This document shows positions 26,796-35,628 of a stretch of DNA of 64,000 nucleotides, piece by piece (position 1 is the stretch's first letter; every line of letters starts with the position of its first letter). The stretch spans positions 1-64,000 of the forward strand of contig NZ_JBQCGW010000003.1 in the NCBI RefSeq assembly GCF_051955275.1. The letters run 5' to 3'. This DNA is from Pseudobacter sp051955275. Its GTDB lineage: Bacteria > Bacteroidota > Bacteroidia > Chitinophagales > Chitinophagaceae. A program made the position numbers and the translations under genes. The notes under the pieces are model-generated. The model was not told the DNA's origin, ran no database searches, and worked only from the letters and a program-made list of their open reading frames with translations.

Positions 26796-27617
26796 ATGCA
26801 GCCCACGCCACCTGTACGTTTCCATTCTTCGCTCCCACCTCCTCACCTGCAACAATATGTGCAGGCATTCTGGTCGGCAGAAGGTGCCGGTGCGCTGACA
26901 TTGGGAGCCATTGCAGACGGATGCCCCGGCCTGGTGTTTCACCAGACTGACCGCGGGTTGTTCTGGAATGATGGCGCCAAAAAGCTGTCGTCTTTCTTTT
27001 TATACGGACAAACAACCCACCTCAACAAAATGCAGACAGGTGGCGATTTCCGCATGGCTGGCGTTATTTTTTATCCGCATGTGATGAAGATCCTTTTCGG
27101 TTTCAACGCCAGTGAGATCACGGATGACTGCGTTGACCTGCTCCTGCTGTCCGGCCCCGAAGGAAAAGAACTGGTGCAGAAAATGGAAGACATATTGGAC
27201 CCTGGCGGTATGTATGCGCAAATCGATAAATACCTCAGCGATATTATCTATAATAAGAAGATCACACACGACACTATTGTTCAGAATGCCGTGATCCAGC
27301 TGATGCAATCAAATGGCGATGTGAACCTGAAACAATTGCAGCAATCCCTCTTCATTACGGAAAGGACCTTTGAAAGAAGGTTTGAACAATATGTTGGCAT
27401 CTCTGCCAAACTCTTCTCCCGTGTATGCCGCTTCCAGGCCAGCTTACAGCAGTTGCGCGCCGGGAATTACGAGAAGATGTCCGATATCGCCTTTAACAAT
27501 GGATATGCGGACCAGTCGCATTTTATCAGGGCCTTCAAACAATTTACGGGATTTTCTCCCGCAGAGTTCAACTCCAAAGAGAATGCGGAGCAGGTTTCAC
27601 TGATGCTGATCCGGTAA
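26796..27617 (+). CDS. AraC-family transcriptional regulator
   Basis: 273 residues from the ATG at 26796. The N-terminal domain is the DUF6597-type cupin-like region common in Bacteroidota AraC proteins (HLQQYVQAFWSAEG, FYPHVMKILFGF). The C-terminal AraC helix-turn-helix pair includes LQQSLFITERTFERRFEQY, then MSDIAFNNGYADQSHFIRAF and FTGFSPAEF. Ligand and targets are unknown. Repeat copy B begins six bases after its stop. Confidence 0.92.
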   Translation: MQPTPPVRFHSSLPPPHLQQYVQAFWSAEGAGALTLGAIADGCPGLVFHQTDRGLFWNDGAKKLSSFFLYGQTTHLNKMQTGGDFRMAGVIFYPHVMKILFGFNASEITDDCVDLLLLSGPEGKELVQKMEDILDPGGMYAQIDKYLSDIIYNKKITHDTIVQNAVIQLMQSNGDVNLKQLQQSLFITERTFERRFEQYVGISAKLFSRVCRFQASLQQLRAGNYEKMSDIAFNNGYADQSHFIRAFKQFTGFSPAEFNSKENAEQVSLMLIR

Positions 27618-27622
27618 TCGGA

Positions 27623-27738
27623 GAGCACCTGCTCGCCTCTGGCGAGTGAGGAATATTTGTTCGCCTCCGGCGAACGCTGAACCCGCCAGAGGCGAGCAAA
27701 TAGAAGTTACTCGCGGGGACGCGAGCGACTGGGCTCAC
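27623..27738. repeat. Palindromic interspersed repeat, copy B (inverted relative to A and C)
   Basis: About 116 bp between the AraC gene and the DUF1772 gene. Its reverse complement aligns with copies A and C, including CCCAGTCGCTCGCGTCCCCG, ACTTCTATT, the central CGCCGGAGGCGAAC hairpin and AATATTC. It ends CGCGGGGACGCGAGCGACTG followed by GG on the plus strand. No ORF of its own is seen. Confidence 0.85.
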
Positions 27739-27837
27739 CCCGTTATTGTGGGCACACCTTGCTTCCTTCACTAATGTCGGATTTGTTCAATGTGGCCGGA
27801 CTTCCCCTTTCTAGCTTTGCCCTGTAAACAAACCGAT

Positions 27838-28341
27838 ATGGACATGCTCACTTTCACCAACCTTATTTCTGCCGCAGGCACTTTACTGACCGGCCTCATC
27901 GCCGGCCTGATGTTCAGCTTTTCCGTAGCCATCATTCCCGGTCTCACCAGGCTGCCCGATGCCGGCTACCTCCAATCTTTTCAGCATATCAATGTCAGTA
28001 TCCTCAATCCTGTTTTCCTGTTCACATTTGTAGTTCCGGTCTTTCTGCTGCCGCTCGCTACTGTGCTTTTATTCAAACAGGGTAGTAATGCATGGATCTG
28101 GATGCTGGTTGCTGCTATCGTTTATATCATTGCTGTATTTGGAGTTACCATCGGCGGCAATGTTCCCCTGAATGAAGCACTTGCAAAAGCAGATCTCAAC
28201 GGTGCTTCTGCAGATTCCCTGGCCGCTATCCGCGCAGCCTTTGAGCCAGGCTGGAACAAGCTGCACACCATCCGCACTGTTGCCAATGTGATTGCAGCCG
28301 CGCTCAGCATCTATGCCTGTATCCATACCTTCAAAAAATAA
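27838..28341 (+). CDS. DUF1772-family membrane protein (anthrone oxygenase-like)
   Basis: 167 residues from the ATG at 27838 with four predicted membrane helices. The motif set LTGLIAGLMFSFSVAIIPGL, QSFQHINVSILNPVFLF, GVTIGGNVPLNEAL, RAAFEPGWNKLHTIRTVANV matches the DUF1772/anthrone-oxygenase-like group: the NVPLN, W and R residues are family hallmarks. Physiological role in bacteria unknown. The cupredoxin gene starts two bases after its stop, so the two form one transcript. Confidence 0.88.
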   Translation: MDMLTFTNLISAAGTLLTGLIAGLMFSFSVAIIPGLTRLPDAGYLQSFQHINVSILNPVFLFTFVVPVFLLPLATVLLFKQGSNAWIWMLVAAIVYIIAVFGVTIGGNVPLNEALAKADLNGASADSLAAIRAAFEPGWNKLHTIRTVANVIAAALSIYACIHTFKK

Positions 28342-28343
28342 CC

Positions 28344-28673
28344 ATGCTCAGAATCATCATTCTTACTATTATCCTACTCGCAGGTATTTCCGCTTCCAGG
28401 CCTCAACATAAACCTGTTTCAAAAACCATCACCATGAAAGGAATGAAGTTCGTTCCTTCCAAAATTGAAGTCAGTATAGGTGATACCGTTATATGGATGA
28501 ATGAAAGTGGTGGCGGGCACAATGTAGTAGCCAATGACGGCAGCTTCAAAAGCAATATGCTGGAAAAAGGCCAGTACTATGCCCTGGTGTTCACGAAGAC
28601 GGGGGCTTACAAATACTACTGCCAGCCTCACCGGATCATGGGCATGAAAGGACTCGTGGAGGTAAAGGAATGA
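28344..28673 (+). CDS. Cupredoxin (plastocyanin-like blue copper protein)
   Basis: 109 residues with a signal peptide ending around ISASR. The copper ligands are in the expected order: His in GGGHNVVAND, Cys in YKYYCQPHRIMGM, followed by His and Met, the type 1 copper set. KGMKFVPSKIEVSIGDTVIW is the conserved first sheet. It should be a periplasmic electron carrier or copper-binding protein. Pairing with a DUF1772 protein and closeness to a metal-uptake operon suggest copper redox work; the electron partner is not visible. Confidence 0.92.
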   Translation: MLRIIILTIILLAGISASRPQHKPVSKTITMKGMKFVPSKIEVSIGDTVIWMNESGGGHNVVANDGSFKSNMLEKGQYYALVFTKTGAYKYYCQPHRIMGMKGLVEVKE

Positions 28674-28751
28674 GTGATCAGGTCCATTGGTCACAAAGGG
28701 AAAAGACAAAATAATTTGTTACGATCATTATAGAACTCAACATTTAACCTG

Positions 28752-28759
28752 TAATTTTG
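28752..28759 (+). promoter_or_regulatory. Bacteroidota -7 element for the receptor/PepSY operon
   Basis: TAATTTTG matches TAnnTTTG exactly, 19 bases before the ATG at 28779. The -33 position lacks a clear TTTG, so regulation by an additional factor is possible. Confidence 0.5.
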
Positions 28760-28778
28760 TGCATCACCGGCAAAGGTC

Positions 28779-29150
28779 ATGCTCAAAAAGTTCGCCGCCA
28801 TATTGCTTCTCTTCGCCATTTCGGTTCAAACCTTTCACAAGGTGATGATTGTGATTGACTTCTACCGCAACCAGGATTATATTGCAAAGAATCTTTGCGA
28901 AAATCGCTACCAGCCTCAGCTTCATTGCGATGGCCACTGTTTGCTGGCAAAAAAACTGAAGGCAGCGGAAAAGAAAGAACAAAGAAATCCAGAGTCAAAA
29001 GGCGAGAATAAACAGGAAGTGGTTTCTTCGCGTTCTTTCTACCCGGTATTCATTTCAAAGACCATTGAACCTGTTACTCCTCACATCCACACCAACAACG
29101 GCAAACCCGTTGATTTTGCAGAAGACTTCTTCCATCCTCCCGGCGCTTAA
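28779..29150 (+). CDS. Small exported Cys/His protein of a metal-receptor locus
   Basis: 123 residues, not an enzyme by sequence. A signal or anchor sequence (MLKKFAAILLLFAISVQTFHK) is followed by DYIAKNLCENR and LHCDGHCLLAKKLKAAEKKE, a Cys-rich segment of the form Cx..HCxGxCxLxKxL. The rest is charged and ends with several His. Proteins of this form recur in Bacteroidota immediately before TonB-dependent receptors for iron, heme or copper. Metal handling is therefore likely, though no biochemical role is established to my knowledge. First gene of the operon 28779-33187. Confidence 0.7.
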   Translation: MLKKFAAILLLFAISVQTFHKVMIVIDFYRNQDYIAKNLCENRYQPQLHCDGHCLLAKKLKAAEKKEQRNPESKGENKQEVVSSRSFYPVFISKTIEPVTPHIHTNNGKPVDFAEDFFHPPGA

Positions 29151-29211
29151 GCTTTCATACTTCAGTTCCATTACAACAATTTCCAGTTTCAACCTGTGCA
29201 GTACTGCTATG

Positions 29212-29229
29212 TCCTGCATACATGCAGGA
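29212..29229. repeat. Inverted repeat in the leader of the TonB-dependent receptor gene
   Basis: TCCTGCAT and ATGCAGGA, 8-bp perfect arms with two bases between, 30 bases before the ATG at 29260. Weaker outer arms CAGTTCC (29163) and GGAACTG (29227) extend the symmetry. It could be an operator or an RNA hairpin in the transcript; no T run follows. Confidence 0.45.
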
Positions 29230-29259
29230 ACTGTGCTACTGCGCACAATTCTCTGAACA

Positions 29260-31578
29260 ATGCACAAATTGTTTTGCCTGTTGCTGACAACTCTGTTGAC
29301 AGCAGCAACAGCCCCCTTATGCGCACAGGAGACCATTACCATCAGGATTGCAGATAAAACAACCCGTGAAGTTATTCCCGGAGCTACCATCACCACTGCA
29401 GATGGAAAAATATTCGTGGCCAATGACAAAGGTGAGATCACTATCAGCAATATCGCCAGCTCCTGCAAGGTGACCGGCATCGGTTATGCAGAAAGAACCA
29501 TCGATCTCAACAAGACATTACAGATCATTCTGCTTGAACCACAGGCAACCGGTATGCAGCAGGTGATCGTTACCGCCAACAGGCAGGTACAGCAGCGCAA
29601 TGCAGCCCCCGTTGCCATCAGCAGCATCAGCGCTCTCACCATTCACGACACTAAGGCCACCACCATCGATCAGCTCATCAACAAAACACCAGGTGTATTC
29701 ATGGTGAACCTCGGCAACGAACAACATATGATGAGCATCCGTCAACCCATGAGCACCAAAGGCCTCTACCTTTACCTGGAAGACGGCATTCCCATCCGCA
29801 CCACCGGCGTGTTCAATCACAATGCATTACTGGAAGTGAATATGACCGCCGTTAAGAATATCGAGATCATCCGGGGTCCCAGCTCCAGCATGTATGGCGC
29901 AGAAGCCATCGGAGGCGCTATCAATTTCATCACCAAGGCCGCTCCCGTAGAGCCGATGGCAAGGGTCAGCCTCCAGGGAAACAACACCGGATACAGTCGT
30001 GCAGACATCAGCACGGGCGCCAGTTTCGGCAAACTGGGGATCTCATTCAACGGATACTTTGCACAGAACAACAATGGAGTGCTGGAAAGGAGCGATTTCA
30101 AAAAATATACCGGCACACTCCGAGCCGACTACCTCGTTTCTGAAAAAACCAGACTCATCGTTTCACTCACTGCCCTGGATTATTACAGTGATATGCGCGG
30201 CAGCCTCGACAGCGCCGCATTCCGCAACAAGGACTACAGCACGCCACAAACATTTACCTGGAGAAAGGTAAATGCTCTCCGCCTCAAAGCGCAGCTTGAT
30301 CATAAGTGGAATAATGGAAGTAATTCCAGCATCGCCCTGATCTACCGTGATAATTCCGTAGCACAGAATCCATCTTACCGTATAAAGGATGATTACAGGC
30401 GTGCAGGAGCTGGCTTTACAGGGAACAAGTCACTCGCTCACGGAGAGCTTAACGACAACTCTTTCAATAGCTATGCAGTGGTGGCTACCCACCAGCAACA
30501 ATGGCTGGCAAACAAACTCAACACTGTAAGCGGCCTCAGTGTAGACCTAAGTCCATCTACCTATAACGCCAATTACATACGCATACAGCAGGACCCTGAC
30601 ACACGCAGGTACCTCAGCTACACAGAGAGAAAAGACAGCCTCTTAAGTAATTATTACACCAATATCCGCAATGCTGCAGCATTCACACAGCTTGAGTACA
30701 GGCTCACGGAGAACCTTCGCCTCACAGGCGGACTGCGCTTTGACCTGTTCAGACTGGCATTCCGGAATTACCTGCCCCCTTCTGCATTCAGTGGATCACC
30801 CAATACAACAGAAACCTACAAACGCTTTACACCAAAGGCTGGTCTCACCTGGCAGCCACTCAAAGCAATCGGACTCTACGCCAACTACAGCGAAGGTTTT
30901 GTGGCGCCACAGGTTACTGAGCTCTTCAACGGTGTAAAAGTACCCGACCTCAAGCCGCAGACCTTTTACAATTATGAAGCGGGTGGCTGGCTCAGCCTGT
31001 TGCAGGGAAAGATATATGCAGACTGGAGTATTTATTATCTGCAGGGCACCAATGAGATCATCAGTATCCGTTTTGATGATGGCAGCTCAGGTAATGCCAA
31101 CGCAGGTAAAACAAAACACCAGGGTGTGGAATACGGGCTCACACTCCGCCCCACCAAAGAATGGATGATGCGTTTCAGTGGTGCCAGTTCCACCCATCGT
31201 TTTGTGAATTATGCCGAAAAGGATATTTCCTACAATGGCAAGACCATGAATGGCGCTCCTGCCTTCACCGGTAATGCAGAGCTCATGTACAAGCCCAAAT
31301 GGTGCCCCGGTCTTCGTACCGGAATTGAATGGCAGCACAACGGCGCATACTGGATGGATCCCCAGAACACAGTCCGCGATCCGGGGTTCAACCTGCTCAA
31401 TCTCCGCGCAGGATATGAATGGAAGGCGCTGGAACTGTGGTGCAATGTGATCAACCTCACAGACAGCTATTATAGTATCAATACCACTAAGAGCGCATTT
31501 GGTTATGCATATACCGTAGGCAATCCACAGGCTTTCAATATCGGCATCGCTTATACGTTTACTGCGAAAAAGAAATAG
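29260..31578 (+). CDS. TonB-dependent outer-membrane receptor
   Basis: 772 residues. A signal peptide ends LCAQE. A carboxypeptidase-regulatory-like domain spans about residues 24-90. The plug domain follows (QVIVTANRQVQQRN, VDQLINKTPG-type region, then IIRGPSSSMYGAEAIGGAIN), and the 22-strand barrel ends in the aromatic NIGIAYTFTAKKK. It has no SusD partner, so a siderophore, heme or metal ligand is more likely than glycans. It is co-transcribed with the small Cys/His protein before and the PepSY protein after (1 base between). Confidence 0.94.
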   Translation: MHKLFCLLLTTLLTAATAPLCAQETITIRIADKTTREVIPGATITTADGKIFVANDKGEITISNIASSCKVTGIGYAERTIDLNKTLQIILLEPQATGMQQVIVTANRQVQQRNAAPVAISSISALTIHDTKATTIDQLINKTPGVFMVNLGNEQHMMSIRQPMSTKGLYLYLEDGIPIRTTGVFNHNALLEVNMTAVKNIEIIRGPSSSMYGAEAIGGAINFITKAAPVEPMARVSLQGNNTGYSRADISTGASFGKLGISFNGYFAQNNNGVLERSDFKKYTGTLRADYLVSEKTRLIVSLTALDYYSDMRGSLDSAAFRNKDYSTPQTFTWRKVNALRLKAQLDHKWNNGSNSSIALIYRDNSVAQNPSYRIKDDYRRAGAGFTGNKSLAHGELNDNSFNSYAVVATHQQQWLANKLNTVSGLSVDLSPSTYNANYIRIQQDPDTRRYLSYTERKDSLLSNYYTNIRNAAAFTQLEYRLTENLRLTGGLRFDLFRLAFRNYLPPSAFSGSPNTTETYKRFTPKAGLTWQPLKAIGLYANYSEGFVAPQVTELFNGVKVPDLKPQTFYNYEAGGWLSLLQGKIYADWSIYYLQGTNEIISIRFDDGSSGNANAGKTKHQGVEYGLTLRPTKEWMMRFSGASSTHRFVNYAEKDISYNGKTMNGAPAFTGNAELMYKPKWCPGLRTGIEWQHNGAYWMDPQNTVRDPGFNLLNLRAGYEWKALELWCNVINLTDSYYSINTTKSAFGYAYTVGNPQAFNIGIAYTFTAKKK

Positions 31579-31579
31579 C

Positions 31580-33187
31580 ATGATCAGAAAGAATATCTAT
31601 AAATGGCACCGCATCAGTAGTCTGATCATCGCCATTCCCGTGTTACTATGGGCTGTCAGTGGCCTCATGCATCCGATGATGACCACTATCAAACCACAGG
31701 TAGCAACACAGTCACTGCAAACAGAAAGCATCGACAGTACAGCACTGGAAATACCCTTACAGGAAGCGCTCCGGCTGAACAACATCGAAGAATTCCATAA
31801 TGTACGGCTCATCCATATCGATACCAACTGGTTCTACCAGCTTCAGTTGAAGAATGCCAAACCGCCCATCTACATCAGTGCGAAGAACGGAAAGGAACTA
31901 CGCAACGGCGATAAACTTTACGCGCAATACATCGCCAAGCTCTTTCTGCAGGGGCAACCGGAAAGTGTACGAAGTGCCCAGTCGCTCGCATCCCCGCGAG
32001 TGACTTCTATTGGTTCGCCTCAGGCGAACACCGTGTCGCCGGAGGCAACGGAATATTCGTCACTCGCGGGGACGCGAGCGACTGCTCCCCTGGCTTCAGA
32101 AACAGCTTCCCACGATTGCTGTGACGAAGCCACCAGTTGCGTACTCGCAGACACCAGCGGCAGTCTGGTGCAGAGCGTAGAGATCGTCAATAACTTTGAT
32201 GGAGAATACAAATACGTGAACCGGCTCCTGCCCGTTTACAAAGTTCAGTTCGACAGAGCTGACGGCATCAGGGTATACGTGGAAACCACCCAGGACCGCT
32301 TTGCATTTGTAATGGATAACCGGCGCGCAACATTCGATACTTTTTTTGCCTGGTGCCATACCTGGGAATGGCTCAGCTTCTCCGGCAAGTTCAAATACCT
32401 GCTGATGGGACTGATCACTTCCCTTGCCTTTCTTTCCACCTGCATGGGATTGTATATTTTCTTCATTACCAAAACAAAGAAGGGAACACAACCTATGGCC
32501 AAAGCAAGAAGGAGACATAGGATCGTTTCACTGGTTGCCTGTGTTTTCACACTGATGTTCACTTTCAGTGGTGGTCTGCACGCACTGGAGAAACTAAATA
32601 CACCAGACCCCATTGCGGACAATACCAGTAATGAGATCCGGGCATCTTCTGTAAGCCTTGACTACAGCAGGCTTCAAGCCGCCATCCCTTCAGAAGCCAT
32701 CAATGATATTTCGATAGCAAAGGTCCATGCTGCACTCTACTGGAGAGTGAGCAGTAAAAGCAAAAAGCTATTTTATATCAATGCTACTGATTACACAATA
32801 TTACCAAACGGAGATGAGCAACATGCAGTTTCTCTCGTCAGTAATTTCAGCGGACATGCAGCAGGAGATATCACCCAAAAAGAACGTATCACCAAATTTG
32901 CCGGTGAATATGGCTTCATCAACAAAAGATTACCGGTATGGAAGATAAGTTATGCCAGCAAAAGCAATGAACGGTATTATGTTGAAACCAGTACCGGAAA
33001 ATGTGCTGCCTATATAACGGACAAAGACCTGTTTGAAGGCTACAGTTTTGCATTGCTGCACAAGCACCATTTCATGGACTGGGCCGGTAAATCTGCCAGA
33101 GACATCAGTACCATGATCGCTGCGGGTTTGCAGGTGATCATGGTACTGGTAGGATTGTTTTTGTTTTACAGATGGATCAGGCGTTAA
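31580..33187 (+). CDS. PepSY-associated transmembrane protein carrying an in-frame palindromic repeat
   Basis: 535 residues of the PepSY_TM family linked to iron or metal uptake. N-terminal helix KWHRISSLIIAIPVLLWAVSGLMH; two PepSY-type segments ending in NRLLPVYKVQF and NKRLPVWKISY; helices near residues 275-300 and 310-345; a C-terminal helix before the stop. Such proteins often reduce ferric ligands or assist substrate release after a TonB receptor. Residues about 132-169 are encoded by palindromic repeat copy C, giving a Ser/Thr/Ala/Pro-rich insert. A Cys-rich stretch, SHDCCDEATSCVLAD, follows. The insert falls in the periplasmic part between strands, so the protein is probably still made. 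Confidence 0.9.
   Translation: MIRKNIYKWHRISSLIIAIPVLLWAVSGLMHPMMTTIKPQVATQSLQTESIDSTALEIPLQEALRLNNIEEFHNVRLIHIDTNWFYQLQLKNAKPPIYISAKNGKELRNGDKLYAQYIAKLFLQGQPESVRSAQSLASPRVTSIGSPQANTVSPEATEYSSLAGTRATAPLASETASHDCCDEATSCVLADTSGSLVQSVEIVNNFDGEYKYVNRLLPVYKVQFDRADGIRVYVETTQDRFAFVMDNRRATFDTFFAWCHTWEWLSFSGKFKYLLMGLITSLAFLSTCMGLYIFFITKTKKGTQPMAKARRRHRIVSLVACVFTLMFTFSGGLHALEKLNTPDPIADNTSNEIRASSVSLDYSRLQAAIPSEAINDISIAKVHAALYWRVSSKSKKLFYINATDYTILPNGDEQHAVSLVSNFSGHAAGDITQKERITKFAGEYGFINKRLPVWKISYASKSNERYYVETSTGKCAAYITDKDLFEGYSFALLHKHHFMDWAGKSARDISTMIAAGLQVIMVLVGLFLFYRWIRR
31974..32084. repeat. Palindromic interspersed repeat, copy C, inside the PepSY coding region
   Basis: 111 bp, exactly 37 codons. It starts GTGCCCAGTCGCTCGC and ends CGCGGGGACGCGAGCGACTG, which pair as terminal inverted segments, with inner hairpin segments GTTCGCC/GGCGAAC and CGCCGGAGGC. 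It is collinear with copy A at 20123-20237. It has no stop in the reading frame of the host gene. The translated insert begins near SAQSLASPRVTSIGSPQAN. Confidence 0.85.
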
Positions 33188-33192
33188 CCTGG

Positions 33193-34389
33193 TTACAGTT
33201 TCAATTTCACACCCAGCCTGCCAAGAAGTCCGCCGATGGAAACGATCAGCAATGCAAAGGCAAGCGACTTCAGCAGTCCTACAGCACCGGTAAGTAATAC
33301 ATCCGGCAGGGACCATCCCGTAGCTACCGCTATCGCATATACGAAATAAGGTATGAGATAACACAGCAAGGTATTGGTCCCTGCCGGCTTGATAAAATCG
33401 AACCATCCTGCTTTTCCTTTCTGATCGGCAATCCAGTTCACCACTACGAATGTTACGATAGTGATGCCGCTGCAGATCAGTACCCAGCTGGGTGTAACCC
33501 TGATCTTGGAAATCCCCCAGTAAGGACGTAAGGCAAAACCCAGCGCCAGCATCGCAGCAGCAATTGCCAACAGGAAGCTCATCATTTTTGCATGCTGATT
33601 CAACTGGTAATAATGAAAGAAGATGGTAGTGGTGATAGCACCCCCAACCACCAGCGCAACGTGACCGCCGGAGCCCAATGGGCCGATGAGTGTTTGTATG
33701 ATCTCATTCTCCAGCAATCCTGCATGAGACGCAATACAGATACCGGTGAATATTGCCCAGAAGATCCAGAGCACCACAATCTTTTTCTCTGCCAGCATTA
33801 CCAGGATGGCGCCTGCCATATAGGCCCATCCGATCAATCCAAGTATACCCCACCAATGTGTGGCGAATCTTTGCATATGATCTCCTGATCCGCTCCGGCA
33901 GATAAATGCCAGCACCAGCAGTACACCAATGCCTGCAGTTTTCAGTATTCTTTTCACCCAGGGATTGGTATCTTTCGGCCAGGCATTCCAGAGTGCGATA
34001 AAAGAAAGACAGCTCAGCACATTCCATATTCCCCTGTTGATGCCTGTAGCTTCCGCATTCAGCGATTCGCCATTTACCAGGAACAGTCCCATTACCAGCA
34101 ATGCTGCACCACGCTCCAGGATATGTAAAAAGATCTGCTGATTGTTATCTCCCTTCTTTCTTCTGGCCGCAATAGCCAGGGGGGCAGACATGCCTACAAT
34201 AAAAAGGAAGGCAGGGAATACGATATCAGCCAGCCCCATGCCGTCTTCCGCAGCAGCGGTATGTTCCAGCCAGCCTGGAATATCTTTCAATGACCAGAGA
34301 TCGTTCACGAAGATCATGAGCACCATGGTAAGTGCGCGCAGGATATCGATACTGGATATCCGCAAAGGAGTAGCAGGAGCGGTGGACAT
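33193..34389 (-). CDS. Membrane acetyltransferase-like protein (heparan-alpha-glucosaminide N-acetyltransferase / DUF5009 group)
   Basis: 398 residues with about ten predicted helices. The start, SIDILRALTMVLMIFVNDLW, and the motif DIVFPAFLFIVGMSAPLAI identify the DUF5009 (YeiB/HGSNAT-like) family; FWNVLSCLSFIALWNAWP-type and PAGTNTLLCYLIPYF segments follow. These enzymes are thought to move acetyl groups across the membrane onto amino sugars. It is second in a two-gene minus-strand operon, 19 bases after a GH20-like hexosaminidase, which supports an amino-sugar substrate. Its stop is 5 bases from the stop of the convergent PepSY gene. Confidence 0.87.
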   Translation of the reverse strand: MSTAPATPLRISSIDILRALTMVLMIFVNDLWSLKDIPGWLEHTAAAEDGMGLADIVFPAFLFIVGMSAPLAIAARRKKGDNNQQIFLHILERGAALLVMGLFLVNGESLNAEATGINRGIWNVLSCLSFIALWNAWPKDTNPWVKRILKTAGIGVLLVLAFICRSGSGDHMQRFATHWWGILGLIGWAYMAGAILVMLAEKKIVVLWIFWAIFTGICIASHAGLLENEIIQTLIGPLGSGGHVALVVGGAITTTIFFHYYQLNQHAKMMSFLLAIAAAMLALGFALRPYWGISKIRVTPSWVLICSGITIVTFVVVNWIADQKGKAGWFDFIKPAGTNTLLCYLIPYFVYAIAVATGWSLPDVLLTGAVGLLKSLAFALLIVSIGGLLGRLGVKLKL

Positions 34390-34408
34390 GTTTATGGGTT
34401 TGTAGTGG

Positions 34409-35518
34409 TTATTTCACCTCCTTGATGGCATCGAATAATGCACGGAAACAGGCAGCCTGTGTATTCGTACCAGCTGTTTCATTTTTCTTCCTGCCATAGA
34501 ATTCATCCAGGAAAGACTGGGCCGGCGACCATACCGTCTGGATCATACCCTGGAAGTTTGCTTTCATTTCAGGGGTGGACTGTTTCCTGTAACTCACCAT
34601 ATCATTCAGCTGCACCAGTGCATGCGATGGTGTTCTCCAGGGACAGGTAGCTACACGCAATCCTTTCCCGGCAAAGATCACAGGCGTTTTATCGGGGCGC
34701 TCATAATGCCAGTCGCAGATAAAAACATCCTTTGGTATCAGGTCGATAGCGCGGTGCGTATTGTTGAAACTTCCCTCCCACATGCCGATGCCGGTAGTTT
34801 TGCCATCGATGAGGCGATCGCCCCAGATCCAAAGCTCTCTCTTTTTAGCTGCAAGATGATCACGGATCTTTCTTACTTCATTAGCGAAGAGCTCGGCTTT
34901 ATCACGTCCGCTGCAGCGGGGACATTTATCATCGCCGATATAGAACACTTCATCCATTCCGGCATGATAAGCATCAGATTCAAATACATCGCAGATCTCA
35001 TCTACCAGATCAAATACGATCTTATGCACTTCAGGATGCAGGGGACAATAACTTTTGCAATAGAGTCCATCAGGGTTAGGCCATACATATTTCTCCGGCA
35101 TTTTCACATGCGGCGTTTCATCAAACTGGGGATACACACGCAGCAGGCTTTCCAGCGTAGTAGCCCAGGACTGATGCCCAAGCAGGTTCACCTGCGGAAT
35201 AAGCCGGATCTTGGACGCACGGCATGCAGCTACCAGTTTCTTGATGTCGGCCTTGCTCAGCGCAACGCTGTTTCTCAATTCCGGGTGCGACTCATATTCA
35301 TAATTATAATCAACGCGGAGGATCAGCGTATTTACCTGGCGGGGAGCCAGTTCCTTTGTAATGAAAGTAGTGAATTCTTCCAGACCGGATTTCTGTGGAG
35401 CTGCTATACAAAGCCCGCGAACGGGCAATAGCGTATCAATTCCGGATTGGGCCATCGATGAAAGGCTGCAAACGATCGTTAGCAAAAGCAAAGCAGGCGT
35501 CAGGGTGATTTTTCTCAT
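34409..35518 (-). CDS. GH20-like beta-N-acetylhexosaminidase catalytic-domain protein
   Basis: 369 residues from the ATG at 35518, which starts a signal peptide ending SSMAQS; upstream start codons give no signal sequence. The TIM-barrel core has VRGLCIAAPQKSG, LILRVDYNYEYESHPELR, LIPQVNLLGHQSW and the catalytic Asp-Glu pair in HAGMDEVFYIGDD, as in GH20. It is short because the usual N-terminal GH20b domain is missing. Expected action is release of terminal GlcNAc or GalNAc in the periplasm. It is followed by the DUF5009 acetyltransferase gene. Confidence 0.85.
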   Translation of the reverse strand: MRKITLTPALLLLTIVCSLSSMAQSGIDTLLPVRGLCIAAPQKSGLEEFTTFITKELAPRQVNTLILRVDYNYEYESHPELRNSVALSKADIKKLVAACRASKIRLIPQVNLLGHQSWATTLESLLRVYPQFDETPHVKMPEKYVWPNPDGLYCKSYCPLHPEVHKIVFDLVDEICDVFESDAYHAGMDEVFYIGDDKCPRCSGRDKAELFANEVRKIRDHLAAKKRELWIWGDRLIDGKTTGIGMWEGSFNNTHRAIDLIPKDVFICDWHYERPDKTPVIFAGKGLRVATCPWRTPSHALVQLNDMVSYRKQSTPEMKANFQGMIQTVWSPAQSFLDEFYGRKKNETAGTNTQAACFRALFDAIKEVK

Positions 35519-35628
35519 AACAGTCATAAAGGTTGAATTTAATAAAAAATTGCCAGACAACATATATCTATACATGTATCTCAACTGGCAATTCTGTAAT
35601 TAAAATCAGCAGTATGTAATGAAAAAAA

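Noticed and set aside
20123..32084. CRISPR array
   Set aside because: Only dispersed copies with several kilobases between, internally palindromic, with no regular spacers and no cas genes.
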